DNA from: Chondrosia reniformis
Taxonomy: Eukaryota; Porifera; Demospongiae; Chondrillida; Chondrillidae
NCBI GenBank assembly: GCA_947172415.1
Contig: OX359192.1
Span: 5,210,501 to 5,274,500, forward strand
DNA length: 64,000 bases
Direction of reading: 5' to 3'
In this document: in pieces, positions 1 to 12,900 of the stretch
Numbering within the stretch: position 1 is the first letter of the stretch
How the letters are laid out: every line of letters starts with the position of its first letter
The notes under the pieces: generated by a model
Told to the model about the DNA's origin: nothing
Seen by the model: only the letters and a program-made list of their open reading frames with translations
Database searches by the model: none
Translations under genes and position numbers: made by a program

Positions 1-95
1 TGTGTTGTGTTGCATGGTCACATGACTATCATGCTGCAAGCATGTGAAATTATCATGTCATCTCAATATAATCTTGCATTTGTCTTCCTTTACAG

Positions 96-3000
96 AACTA
101 TGAGTATTTGTTTTACCTGTTGCAAACAAATCCTGGATATTTTGCTCACTTAATATTTGAGTTGCCCCAGACAAAGACTACAAAGTTTATGGACAATGTA
201 ATCTTAACTGTCTTCAACTATGCTCACAATGCGAGAGAACAGTATCTCTTGGTTAAGCTCTTTGAGACTGCTCTTAGAGAGGAAATCACCTCAAAGGTGG
301 ACAAGATCAGTGATGTGGTCACGGGAAACCCCCTGGTCATCCGATTGGTTGTCCAGTTCACAAGAGGCAATAGCAATATTCTCCATGACCTGTTAAGCCC
401 CCTGGTGGAGGAGATCATGACCAGAGAGGACTTGGCACTGCACACAAGCCCGGTTGATGTGTACAAGGCCTGGATCAACAAGATGGAAAGTGAAACAGGA
501 GAAGCCACGTATGTTTCCATAGCAAATACGTACAATACATTGTATAGTAACTATTTTTGTACATTTCCATAGTAACTGTATGTAAAACAAGTTAATCAGT
601 GAAGCCTTGGTATATCTGTATTCAAAGGTTGTTTAGAGAAATGTTTTTCTTACTCCATTAGAGCTCAATTTATTAGATGAGCTGATTTGATTAGTGTGAA
701 TAGGAGTGGTAAATAGTATTGCCACCTTTGGCTTATATTTAATGCAACAGATATCTAGAGTGGATCTTCTATATTGGTATACTGGGTAGGATATGGAGTG
801 AAACAGTGTCTTCAACATGTATGATTAGTTGGCAATCTCATTTTCTTCTCTGTCTTCTTGTGCAGTACTCTTCCTTACGATGTGTCTAATGATCAAGCTC
901 TGGAACATGAAGAGGTTAAGAAGAGAATGCAAGAGACTATGGATCGTCTGCACGAGATCACTGAACGTTTCCAAAAGATGATGCTTGAAAACATTAATAA
1001 AATACCGTAAGTTTTTTGGAAGTGTTAGATGTAAGTATTAACTTCCAGTAAGTCAGTAAGTCACCAATTACAATGTATTGCATGTCATAAACTACTGATA
1101 TGGCCAATCATATTTTTGTTTCCCATTTCTGTGTGCCTTATCTTTAGTTATGCAATGAGATATATAGCAATGCAGCTCCGCTCAGCGCTTGCAGCCAAAT
1201 TCCCAGAAGCTCCCGAGGACGACATTTTGAAGGTTGTTGGTAACCTGGTTTACTATCGCTACATGAATCCAGCCATTGTTGCTCCGGATGGATTTGGTAT
1301 CATTGAGACTGGACCAGATAAGCAGTTGACGTCAGATCAGAGGCGTAACCTAGGATCAGTAGCCAAAGTGCTTCAACACTCTGCTGCTAATAAGCTGGTA
1401 AGTGACTGTCATATAACACATGTCAATTAATGTTGACTGCTTCTTTGTACTACGTCTATTGCATAATATTACCTATCTACGTAGCCCTTTCTTATAAACA
1501 ACCAGTTGTGCTACTTGTTGTATAATCTTTGTGGAAGTAGCTTGTGAGATGTACATACATTAAACTGTAAATTATTAATGCTTTCACCTTACCAGGAGAA
1601 GTAGCCATTCCCTACTCAGACACAATGTACCATAGATACTCCACCTCTTTCCTAAGCAGTTTTAACTTTGGCAGTCTCTAAAGCTAGTCATCCTAAAACT
1701 ATAGACACTCTATACTGAAACACACACTCACAGGGTTTGTGCTATTGTCTAGTTAGTACATACTTATGTATTATATATATGTATTTGAAGAGAGTGTGCT
1801 GTGTTAGTGTGTTCATTAGTGCTCTGTTTTCTGTTGTAGTTTGAAGGGGAGAACGCAGGTCTGCTGCCAATGAATCCTCACATCACTGAAGCTTGGCTGA
1901 GATTTAGGGAATTCTTCCTTCAAGCCTCCACTGTAGATAGTCCGGAAGTGAAGTTTGGATTTGATGAGTATTCTGATTTTGTGATGATCAGTAAACCTGT
2001 CATCTACATCTCTGTGAGGGAAATATGCTCCACCCATCAGCTCCTCCTGGAGCACGAGGAGGCCGTGGCACCCAACCCCAGTGACCCCCTCCACCCTGTT
2101 CTGAAGGAACTCGGTCAGCCTCCTACAGTTGAGGAGTTTCTAGGTAAGCTGAAACCATTAAGACATTTTGCAGTTACAGAATGGCCCAACCGTCTTGTCA
2201 TAGAGAATCTCTTTTAGCAAGTTGAACTTAAAGTTGATGAGTTCTTGTTCTGTTATGTGATGTTATAGGAAGGACAACCGAGGTTGCCCCCGGTGATGAT
2301 CCAAGTGAACGGATTGCGCAATTGGGTAAGGTAGAAATATCCCTTACTCTCACCAATAAGCAAAAGGTGAACGCTGAAGATGATGAGAATGACATCAAGG
2401 GAATATTTGTGCGTACAAAGCGCATGGTGGTAGACCTGTTAAATGCCCAGCCTGGAGAGAGTCTGACTATCCTCCTGACCACTGAAGCTACTCCAGAGCA
2501 AGAAGAGGAACATCAGAAACTACAACAGAAGAAAGAAGAGGTTGCCAAGAGCAAGGAAGGGAAGGATGGCTTAACAAAATCAACCTCATTTTATGGAGAT
2601 AGCAAGTAATAACCAAAGTGATAAATACAGTACCCTACATTTGTTAGAAAGTAGAAATTACCTTGGTGTATAATAACTTATAAACAAGATTTGTGTTAAG
2701 AAGCACTTGCAACCCTGTATGTATGTAGGTTACCCTTGGAGTCTCTAAAGAATAAGATAAAGCGAAATCTGAAACTTCTAGAAGCTGAAGGTCTAGTTTC
2801 CATAGAGAATGACTATCAGGAGATCATCAATGCCATTGCTAAGGTTTGGCTCTATCATAATCATCTTGCCAGTGACTATGTGATCATGTGATCATGTGAC
2901 TATGTGACCATGTGACTATGTCAAATTTACTTAGGATATCAGGAACCAACATCGCTACAGACAGCAGCGTAAGCAGGAACTGGATCGTCTACAGGCTGCC

Positions 3001-4690
3001 ATAAACCAGTTGAATAAGAAATCACAACTTTATAATGAACAAATTGAATTCTATCAGCAATACGTCAAGGCCTGTCTTGACAATCTGGCGAAGGCGGGAA
3101 AGTGAGTCCTTTAGTGGTGTCTAGTTGTAACAGTGTAATGTAACAAGGATTGTAGTATGTGCTGTATGTTAAGGTGTTAGAGCCTATTGTAACCCAGATA
3201 TCCTATCCATGCAGGAAGAAGAAACGAGATGCAGGCTTTAAGCAACAGACCATCAAGTACACTGCTCTTCGGTTGTATGAAAAGGGGGTCATCTTAGAGA
3301 TTGAGGGATTACCACAGCATCAGTAAGTCTCTATAAATCAAACTCATCCTACACAACGATCATTACGTTCTGTGTTTCTGAGGATTTGTCCTGTACTTGT
3401 TCAATGTGCACTACAGTTTCTTTCTTTTCAGATTTCTTTGAACTTTTGTGGTTACATTTGGGCTATCCTATGTCTGTCAACTTTTACTTTTGTGGTTACA
3501 TTTGGGCTATCCTATGTCTGTCAACTTTTACTTTTGTGGTTACATTTGGGCTATCCTATGTCTGTCAACTTTTACTTTTGTGGTTACATTTGGGCTATCC
3601 TATGTCTGTCAACTTTTACTTTTGTGGTTACATTTGGGCTATCCTATGTCTGTCAACTTTTACTTTTGTGGTATTTCGTTTAAGTATAATAACTATTACC
3701 ACTTTGTTTCAGTTTCGTCTACATTGTATCTACTGATCTTGGCTCATTCTTCAATATTGAAGGTGTTTCGCAGCTTTCTTTTTCATTTGCTGTATTCTCC
3801 TCTTTCTTCTCCAGTTGCTAGGCAACCGTCTTGCTTCTCTTGTGACTCCTTCTCAGTTGCTAGGCAGCCATTTCACTTTTCTTGTAACTCCTCTGCTTGT
3901 AATGACCAATAGAACCCAAAGTAGTACAGTTTATAGCTAACGTGTGCTTTTATGTGAATGTTAGTAAAATATGTGTTAGTTGTATTGCCTGTCTCTTCAT
4001 TTCACAGGTTCAAAAATGTCACTTTTGAGATTAGCTCAACTGGTGTAGGTACTTTTGAAGTGTCTGCAAGATTTATGGGAGTTGCAATGGAAAAAGTAGA
4101 ACTTGTTTTTCAGGTAACCTAGAATTTCTATTTCAAATAATCTTTTTACATGTAAGTAGAACCTCGGTTATCCGAACCTCAATTAACCGGCTGCTCGGAT
4201 TATCCTGCCTTAGATTCCGTTCCTAATTAACGTCCATCGTTTAATAGTGTATACGAGTTTACGAAAATGGCTAGCTGTAGTGATGTCTCCTTGAAAAGGA
4301 AGCATTGTTGTGGTACTTTAAAGACCAAACTAACTTATTTGAACTAACTACTCGATGAAATCAACCGAAATACTACTCGTTCCTCGTTTGAAAATCTCGA
4401 TCGAGGCAGTGTTTCTTTTGCTTCACACATCCGGTTGTTTCAGTTATCTGGACATAGTCCGGTCCCGTTGGGTCCGGATAAGCGAGGGTCCACTGTACAT
4501 TTAAGCATGTAATATTGACAAGCTGCCTGTCACATGTGTGTCACATGTCTTCTTCATCTTTTCTTTATTTATTTAGGACTTGTTGCAGCTGCAGTACGAA
4601 GGGTCTGCTGTGATGAAAATGTTTGGAAAGGCAAAAATAAATGTAAATCTTCTCATTTTCTTGGTAAACAAGAAATTCTACAGTCGATAA
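96..4690 (+). CDS. IQGAP: IQGAP scaffold protein, 3' half (5' exons outside the window)
   Basis: IQGAPs are cortical scaffolds that bind GTP-loaded Cdc42/Rac and link them to actin and adhesion. Ten exons join in frame to 684 codons plus stop: 96-508, 866-1006, 1148-1397, 1840-2143, 2269-2605, 2729-2843, 2935-3101, 3215-3322, 4008-4113 and 4577-4690. The first exons carry the RasGAP-related domain, with the family block YRYMNPAIVAPDGFG near 1255-1300; the tyrosine-rich block and absence of an obvious arginine finger fit the GAP-dead IQGAP type. Exons from 2729 on form a basic coiled segment and the RasGAP C-terminal (RGCT) domain, ending NKKFYSR. An AATAAA at 5014-5019 is a plausible polyadenylation signal. 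The calponin-homology and IQ motifs would lie upstream of base 1. Identity is very likely; exact splice sites are by eye. Confidence 0.93.
3445..3671. repeat. Minisatellite, 44-bp unit, about 5 copies
   Basis: A 44-bp unit containing GTTACATTTGGGCTATCC recurs at 3451, 3495, 3539, 3583 and 3627 with almost no divergence. It lies in the IQGAP intron between the exons ending at 3322 and starting at 4008. Open frames across it are repeat artefacts. Confidence 0.95.
4155..4495. mobile_element. MITE with pogo/Tigger-like terminal inverted repeats
   Basis: The left end reads AGAACCTCGGTTATCCGAAC. The right end, read in reverse, is CAGTGGACCCTCGCTTATCC. These match each other imperfectly and match the usual Tigger/pogo terminal pattern; TA lies at both edges, as expected for a TA target duplication. 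About 340 bp, no transposase frame, inside an IQGAP intron. Non-autonomous and fairly old. Confidence 0.75.
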
Positions 4691-5971
4691 ACAGTTCTTA
4701 GGAGATTTGTAGTTTTGATTTGCCCTTACATAATTACCAATTCAAATCTTTGTTCTACATTGTTGCTTGACTGTATAGAAGCATCTAGAAACTCACAGTT
4801 ATGAACACAGTTTATTTGTATAGGCTTTTGAATGTGCTGTGTATGCATCATCCCACACTTATATAATTTGAATTAACCTTATGGTTAGCAGTTGTTTGTA
4901 ATACAATTACCCCTCACTTGATTCTGTCATCTACTTTCAACTAATTTATTCCGCCCAATATCAGTCACTTCAGATGTACTGTCAATCTTGTGTGAAGAAG
5001 CTTATTAGCATTCAATAAAGATACTACTATATGTCCATTACTTGTGAGTGCTATACCTTCTGGATACTTCACAATTACCAAACTGCCTATATAATAAATT
5101 AAACCGACTATTTTGCTGAAATATTTGAATGCATCTGAGACCGACAGGTGTTATGAGAATGCACTGTAAGTAAACAGTATAGCAAACCATCTGGACCTAC
5201 TGCAACATCCAAATACACTTGAACCTGTCTTGACTGAAGTAATCATGTAGCACTGAGATAATGCTGTTAAGTGATGACATGTCACTGACAATCTTCTTTG
5301 ACTGCTCTTTTGTTGTTCCATTCAAGCTCATCTCTTCTGATAGGCAATGGAATGCATCAAGCTTATTCAGGTTGACATTCATTTCTTCTCGTGTCTCTAG
5401 ATTTCTCTTCTTCCTTTGTCTTTTGATTCCCTTCCTCCAGTAGCAAGAATATTATGAAGCAAGATAGTGATTGTATTATAAGGCTTACCATACAGAATTG
5501 GCATATATACAGTACAAGTTACAATATACTAAGGTAATCTAATATAAATAATATAATATAATATAATTAAATAATTCATATGGCTCCAAGAAAGGACCTA
5601 GAAACAGAATGGGCACATCATCATAAAGTTTAGGGTATAAAACTCATTTTAAATTGAAGGGATTTTTTATTTAGGCCTCCGTTTGTTAGAAAACGGAGGA
5701 CAAAGTCTGCATATAAAATGCCATAGGACTATAGAAAACCTATGGGAAATTTATATTGAAACCAAGTGTTATATTAATAAAAATTTTCAATTGGTCAGAT
5801 AACTGTGAAACCGACATATATCATGGTACAAGTGTATGACAAACGTCTGGCGAAGTTTTGCTTAATTAAATGAGCAAAATAATCAAGATATAACGAAGAA
5901 TTAAAGGTTACGATTGCGCAATCTCGTGATGTATTATGATGTTTCTCTAGGGCGTCACCAACACCTCTCGT
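4691..5971. other. Intergenic, no gene recognised
   Basis: Contains the IQGAP 3' UTR (possible poly(A) signal at 5014-5019), then AT-rich sequence with an ATAATATAAT run near 5540-5575. Short ORFs on both strands (for example around 5197-5443) have neither family resemblance nor flanking splice signals. Confidence 0.6.
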
Positions 5972-6130
5972 ATGTCGCTCCGTAAACATTTAGTGAATCT
6001 TGTGACGTTGCGAAAACGTCACCGACTCGTTGCTAAAGAAGATCATCCTTTCGTGAACGGCTATGACAAGTCGACGCTCTCCTACGAGAAGGAGCTAGCG
6101 AACAGGCGAGTTGTAGCGAAGGTTAGATAA
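5972..6130 (+). CDS. Possible 52-aa basic small protein
   Basis: ATG at 5972 opens 52 codons ending TAA at 6128-6130. The product starts MSLRKHLVNLV and is rich in Lys/Arg, with a KEDHPFVNGYDKSTLSYEKE segment. The stretch is locally richer in GC and CpG than its surroundings, as a promoter or first exon might be. I do not recognise the family. It could be a small mitochondrial or ribosomal-type protein, a first exon, or chance; no downstream exon was assigned. Confidence 0.3.
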   Translation: MSLRKHLVNLVTLRKRHRLVAKEDHPFVNGYDKSTLSYEKELANRRVVAKVR

Positions 6131-6257
6131 AGCGTTTTTGTATACGTCCCTGTCAAGTTTGAGGCAGAGTTGTTCCTATATTGATGCGAAAGACTGAATT
6201 CGTTTGGTCGACCGTATTACTTTGGTAATTGAAGCTCTATCTTCTCTTCTTACACCT

Positions 6258-6770
6258 TTTGTTCATATTTTTACTTGTCCATGTGTAGGAATTAGGAGTG
6301 TTTGTTGCGATCATTATGAGAATAAAGCCTTGTTGAGCTTCAGGAACACGAATTTACTAATTTCCTACTTGATATTCCCATTCCTGTATTACTGATGAAG
6401 ACTTCCGGGTTGAAACGTCCAGAATTAGTAAATTTATGTTACTGATGTTCAACAAGGCTTTATTCTTATCCATGTGTGTACGTTTTCCATGTGTACAGTA
6501 GAATCTCATAACGAAATTGCTCATAGTGAATGTCTTAAGTATAGTGAGGCTAATTACACTCAAGTACACTACACAGTGAAAGTTACTGGCAATATTAAAA
6601 TTACAATCAAGTACTACACAGTACAAGTTACAAATTTAAGAGGGCCAAGTGACTATACAATATTAAAATTACAATCAATAACTAGCTACACATGCAGTGC
6701 AAGTTACAAATTTAAAGAGATCCAAGTGACCCCTAGGATAATCAGTATTTTAAACAGTACAAGACTTTAG
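6258..6770. repeat. Dispersed repeat, same family as the flank and arms of the 19.4-20.35 kb palindrome
   Basis: TTCATATTTTTACTTG and CCATGTGTAGGAAT near 6260-6300, and CAATCAAGTACTACACAGT near 6605, recur at 19360-19460. The internal part here (6600-6740) holds two diverged copies of the ACAAGTTACAAATTTA motif. Confidence 0.7.
6318..6472. mobile_element. Short foldback/MITE-like inverted repeat (about 155 bp)
   Basis: The left arm 6318-6363 begins GAGAATAAAGCCTTGTTGA and pairs with 6421-6472, which ends TCAACAAGGCTTTATTCTTA. About 85% arm identity by eye. Nested within the dispersed repeat at 6258-6770. Confidence 0.65.
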
Positions 6771-6908
6771 TCACACTAGTACTGTTGCAGGCTTTGAAAT
6801 CCTATATATATATATATATATACTAAATTTAAATAATTGCCACGGTGTGTCCAAATGCAAAGAAATGGAAGGACACGTAGATTACTTCCTGTAGTAGGTT
6901 GTAATAAA

Positions 6909-9900
6909 ATGGCCGGGTTTTATAAGGATTACGATGCTCAAGATTCGCAAGGCTCCGATCATTCATTCTGGAGTCCGACTCGGAATGTTAAAGGTCGAGG
7001 AAGAATGTTTGGATCGGATCATGGTCGCTATGCAGGTCTGGGATTAACTGATGAAGGACAAGAACAGGTAGAACAGCTTTTCAATAATGTTATTCGTTTT
7101 CGAGGAAACCATTGGAAGCTTCCAGAAGCGGGCGAGTTATTCTATTCGAAACCAGAGGACCACGAGAAACTGGCCAAACTAGCAGAAAGGCTATCACAAG
7201 CGCTGGAGCACGGTCAGCAGTTTGAACAGCACTTGTGGGAGAAACATCTGCACTTTATGCATAAAGGCGGAATCGTCTTACCGAAGATACGAAGCGAATT
7301 CGAACCTGAGCTCTGCGTTTCCACCTGGCTGGACATGCAGCTAATTTTGTGGACCTTTTCCCTCATTCCGGCGGAATGCAGTAGGCTCCAGTCGCTCCAT
7401 CTTTATGACGCTTCGGGAGCTCGCATAGCAAGCCTCAATCAATACCTGAAGAGTCACAGATCAGATTGCGAGTGGGCGTGGAAGGGGATGAGCTGGAATC
7501 CCTACTTTGAGGGGCACGATGACGAGAGCCTTCTAGCTACTGATAGGTTCATCAATGAGACCCAAGAACAGTGGTATTTTGGCACAAATGACAGTGGAGA
7601 CATTAGGAGAGAGGAGAACAGGGAGGGTCTGGGAGAGTTTGCAAAGGGACTAGGTGAAATAAATCTGGTTAGTGTTTATTGGCTCACAAGTAGCTGTTTA
7701 GTGGCTGGCGGGTAGCTGTGTAGTGGCTGGTGGGTAGCTGTGTAGTGGCTGGCGGGTAGCTGTGTAGTGGCTAGTGGGTAGCTGTGTAGTGGCTAGTGGG
7801 TAGCTGTGTAGTGGCTAGTGGGTAGCTGTGTAGTGGCTGGCGGGTAGCTGTGTAGTGGCTAGTGGGTAGCTGTGTAGTGGCTGGTGGGTAGCTGTGTAGT
7901 GGCTGGCGGGTAGCTGTGTAGTGGCTGGCGGGTAGCTGTGTAGTGGCTGGCGGGTAGCTGTGTAGTGGCTGGCGGGTAGCTGTGTAGTGGCTGGCGGGTA
8001 GCTGTGTAGTGGCTGGCGGGTAGCTGTGTAGTGGCTGGCGGGTAGCTGTGTAGTGGCTGGTGGGTAGCTGTGGAGTGATTGGTGGGTAGCTGTGTAGTGG
8101 CTGGCGGGTAGCTGTGTAGTGGCTGGTGGGTAGCTGTGTAGTGGCTGGCGGGTAGCTGTGTAGTGGCTGGCGGGTAGCTGTGTAGTGGCTGGCCGGTAGC
8201 TGTGTAGTGGCTGGTGGGTAGCTGTGTAGTGGCTGGTGGGTAGCTGTGTAGTGGCTGGTGGGTAGCTGTTCTATTAATGTAATCTGCTCCATGCTTAGCC
8301 AGTGCAGCTCTTGTTGGCATGTTAGATAACTGCTCATGGAGAGCTGTCTGATTCAGCGAAGAAGGATCTTTCCGAGGAGCTGCTATCAGCCAGTAAAATG
8401 CAGCTGACTTTGGCGCAAGTGGTAGTGACCCTTAAGCTCTTGTCTCCAGGAGGTGGGTTTGTGCTGCAAGTGGACGACTTGATCAATAGTCATACAATGC
8501 AGTTAACCTTCCTTCTAGTGAGCTGCTTTCATGAGGTAGGTAGTTTTAATTGCTAAACTACACTGTGTGATAAAGCTCATTTTGTTCTACTGTCAATTTT
8601 AATTGTAGTCTTCTCTATTCTCTGTGCTAGCTAAAGCATTTGCCTCAAATATTACATAAGCAGTAGTTGTGTAACAAGGTAATACAGTTAGGACATTTCT
8701 GTGATAACATATAATAATAGTATGATATGGGCTTCTTCAATCTACTATCTTTGAACGGGTTCATATTTTCATTCTCTTTTAAATATAAAAATACAGTCTT
8801 TGGTTTGAAATTCTGGTTGTCAGACATTTTGACTTCATTAGATGACAAAAGAGTGAACCTTTTCAAACACATATACTATACGTATATCTACGTACGTATA
8901 AGTCAGTAGCAGAATAGCTATTAGCTTGTCATTGTTGTTTCCTCTAAATGTTGGTGCATGCAGATTTTTAAATGGTTGTGGTTTGATTTATCTATGTATC
9001 CAGGTGAATGTTTTCAAACCCGCCACTGCTTCTAGTTTTGACCAGCGCTTTTACTTTGTGTGTTTATCATACGCTGGTACAGAAGGACTCCCGAGTGGTT
9101 TCCTGAAGAGACTGATAAAGCAGTGTGGTCAGTACCTTCTAAGAGAATCTGGAGATTTATAGACTATAAAGTATTAAGTGACTATGTCTCTGCCATCACT
9201 GTAGAACTAGTAAGTGTGAATCGTTCACTGTTTCCTGTCCATGCCATCCCCGATGCCTTCATTAAGCAGTACTTGGAAAATGTTGTTAAAATGACGGAGA
9301 AACAGTTACTTGCCCTAAAAGAAGTGGCCGACTTGTTTGATAGCATGAGAAAGAAGGATAAGGATTTAATCAACGAGGTACAGACTGCATCCACCTGCAC
9401 TCATATCAATCACTTTATCAGCTGCAATACCTGTAGGTGAAGACCCATGCAGTAGACAGGTTTAAAACCTTGTGTAAGTTGAAGAAGCTATCTCAAGACA
9501 AGAGGGTCATCAAACACGTGTTTCTTGTGAGTGCTGACTGACGTACGTAGTTACGGCCATTTGCATGTATCAATCTGTTGGGTAATATTACTGTCACATG
9601 TACATATGTGTACCTGTGCTGAATCATTCAGAAACAGACTGTCAATTTGACATCACAGAACAACACTGTTTATTCAGCTACTATTGAGGGAGAGTTGGCT
9701 CATACATTTCTCACGCCAACATGTAGATATTTTTACAAAATTGCACAGTAAGGCATTGCTGTGGTAATTGTAGCTCAGTGGTAGAACAATAGTGGCTGGA
9801 TTCAATCTCCAGCAATTGCTGTTGATTCCTTTTTATCTTTCCCTCCAAAATGATATGATGCATAGTGTGACAATCATGGTTTCATTATCACTCTAACTGT

Positions 9901-12900
9901 CCATACAGACACTTTGCCTTAGATAGCCCAGTCTTCCTTGCACAGTGGTAATAAGACGTGAAGACTGTACTTTGACCTTCCTTATCAACAGGATGGGACA
10001 CTGGCCCAGTTGAGCAGGGCTAAGGTACTGGCTCCTGAAGGAGGTGGCAGAAAGACAGATGTGTCAATCCGCAGTCCCAATCTCATAATAGCCTCCTTAG
10101 AAGACCAAGTGAAGCAGTGGACGGAAGATGATTATTACAGTGCTGTTGCTAAGAAACCAAAGATGGAGGAAAAAAGAGGTGCATTTAGATTTCATGTACA
10201 TATAAATTTCACTGTCTAAGAAGTACATAGCTATATTTCTCCTAAAGCTCTCGCAAGGATTGTAGTACCATGAAGTGCTTTAATGAGATTACCAATAAGA
10301 TCTAGTAGCCTTTGGAGGTAGAGTTGATATGGAAACTAGACTTTGTAAATCTTATGTAATTGGAGAGCTGCTGAAGAGTTTACTGATACGTACATATCTT
10401 ATTTCAGTTAATGTGTATGCTGGTATTAAACATATTCATTGATTAGAGATCTTGTATAGCTGTTATCATAAGCTAAATAGGTATTCATCAACTACATTCA
10501 ACTTAACTATTATGGATTGACTCTACATTAATGGAATATATACTAATTGACTTATAACTTTTAAGAATCCTGTTGTCTGATTTAACAATTAAGTGGTCAA
10601 TATTTAATTGTAGCTGCAAAGGATAGTGTAGTGTTTAATGAATGAATTATGTGCTATACCGTATAGCTTGGTAAAGTGTGGTGTAGTTACAATACGTATG
10701 TATGGGTATAGTCATGCACTTGACTTTACCTTCTTATATTTGGCCCTGTCTTTAGGATTTAGTTCTGTTGCAACTAAATTTGTGACTAGTCAGGTGTTCT
10801 GGGAGGGTGACTTTAGCTTGGCTGGATCACCAGCTGACATTGATCCTGAAGGAATTAAATGGCTGCAGGTATGAATGAAGAGTGGAAATACGTACATACA
10901 ATAAAATCATACTGAGTAAACTATAGTCTGCTTATGTATCATTTTGTATTCTTGTAATCACACAATGACGCAGGATAACATTTTTGAATATTTCATGCGC
11001 TCTATGCTATGAATAGTTTACTCACCATTTTTCTTACATACTGCACCTACTTTAGAATAAAGGCTATATAGGCCTTTAGTGTCTGGCCAGTAAAGAAGAA
11101 GAAACTTAGAAGGAGAAAACTCTGTATCCTCATCCAAAGCCCTCACTAGGTTTATTTCTCAATTATATCTGGGACTTCCACCCTTCATTGTTGACCCATG
11201 GAACCTTTTGTCTTCCTGATCTTTTGTGAGTTCTATGTATTTCTTATGTCTGCAGGACCCTCATGGAAGACAGCTGGAAACTGTCTCTGCACGGAGGGGG
11301 ACAAGACTCACAAGGATTACTAACTCCCCATTCTGTCCAACCAGTGTCCTGTGGAAGTTGCAGCAAAGTGTATCGTTGGGTTTTGGGTCTGGTATTGAGA
11401 AAGTGAAGAAGCTGAGAGCTATAGAGGCACAATTCAGTGCAGCGTACTGGTTTAGGGAGGTCGGGAAGCATTTTCTAGGCCAAGAAGGTTTGTTAATGGC
11501 TAGCATTGACCTGCTTGGTCATGTCATTGTGCCTCTGATTTCGGAATCTAAAACGGTGTATGGATCTGAGCCTTTGGAATTTCTGGATCTGACTGGTGCT
11601 CCAAGTGGGTTTGCTAAGTACATTTGCTTCAGAACTCAGGATGCAGCAAAGGTTAGCTTGACATGCATGAGTAATCTAAGACACCATTTTCCTTTATGCT
11701 ACATCCATTCTACAGTAAAAGGCCTATAGGGAAGTAAACATACATATTGAGAGTTTTGGATGAGGATGCAAGGGTCTTCTATTTATTCTTATGCTCCACT
11801 AGGCCAGGCAGCGTTTCCGGGAATATCACCCTTCATCAGTGACCCAGTCAGACAAAGAGCAGTCCTTAGATACTTAGCTCTCTCTCTTAATAGTGCATGT
11901 GTATTTTATGTCTCCCAATACGGAAAGACTGCCTGACATTTCATATACTATGTTCCAGGGTTGGGGAATTGTTCGTTCTGAGTCCCCAAAAGTCATACAA
12001 GATCCTGAAATGGAGTTGTACAACTCATGGCAAACCTTCAGAACCATAGGATCTCCACATGGTATAGATGTTACCCAAAATGACACCATCTCTATGTAAG
12101 AGAGCATCCTGTTGCATTTGTCTTAGCTGCTTACTAAAGTTAGAGCTTCCTAAAGTCCTTTTTTCAGCCGCACTAGTTATATTTTCACTTTGTACAGGAT
12201 TTGTGAACAATTGAAAGGGGAGTGTCCAAGTGGTGTGAGACTAGTGATAGGGGATTCCTCTTGTGGGACTGAGATTGACTGTATCCCTTGCAATGAGGAG
12301 TTGCAGACAAAGATTTACTTTTTATCAATGTGCCAGATTATGTTCCAAGTCAGTTAATTATGAAGGTCTACATACAGTGTATAAAATGATGTCTTTTATT
12401 TCTGTTTTATAGGCACTTATGAAAGGAGGTACATTTATATGCAAAATTTATGATATGTTCAGTAGATTCACTGTGGGACTCCTGTTTCTTCTTTATCGAT
12501 CCTTTAAGGAAGTATGTTTAATGCGATTCATCTGTTAATCCTACATACATATAACTAATTTGATTATTTACTAGAAACATTGGCTGTGTATAGTGCATGA
12601 TATTTTGTTGTATTGGAGAATAGAGTCAAGGTATCTAAGATTGAACTGCACCAGACTTCAAGTTGAGTTGATTCATCTTTGGTCTTTGAGTATCTAAGCA
12701 CTAAAGATGAACCATCTCAAAGATATATGATTGACATTACATATACTTAATAATTATGATTTTTACTGTTTTTTGTGCTCATCCAGATAACTGTTATGAA
12801 GCCTTTCATGGCACCTCCAAGCTCAGCAGATAAGTATTTAATATGCAAAGGCTTTCTAGGAATCAAATCAGTGGTGTTATCTGTAAGGATTTCTAACAAT

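Noticed and set aside
3372-3912. Overlapping plus-strand ORFs rich in CQLLLLWLHLGYPMS-type repeats
   Set aside because: They translate the 44-bp intronic minisatellite; the unit happens to be open in all three frames.
7771-8337. Minus-strand repetitive proteins with HYTAT and SYPPATTQLP units
   Set aside because: Shadows of the 22-bp minisatellite in CMTR2 intron 1, with no signal peptide or splice context.
9128-9178. Frameshift making CMTR2 a pseudogene
   Set aside because: A 47-bp GT-AG intron (9132-9178) restores the frame, other introns here are equally short (59 bp at 9378-9436), and all downstream exons stay open.
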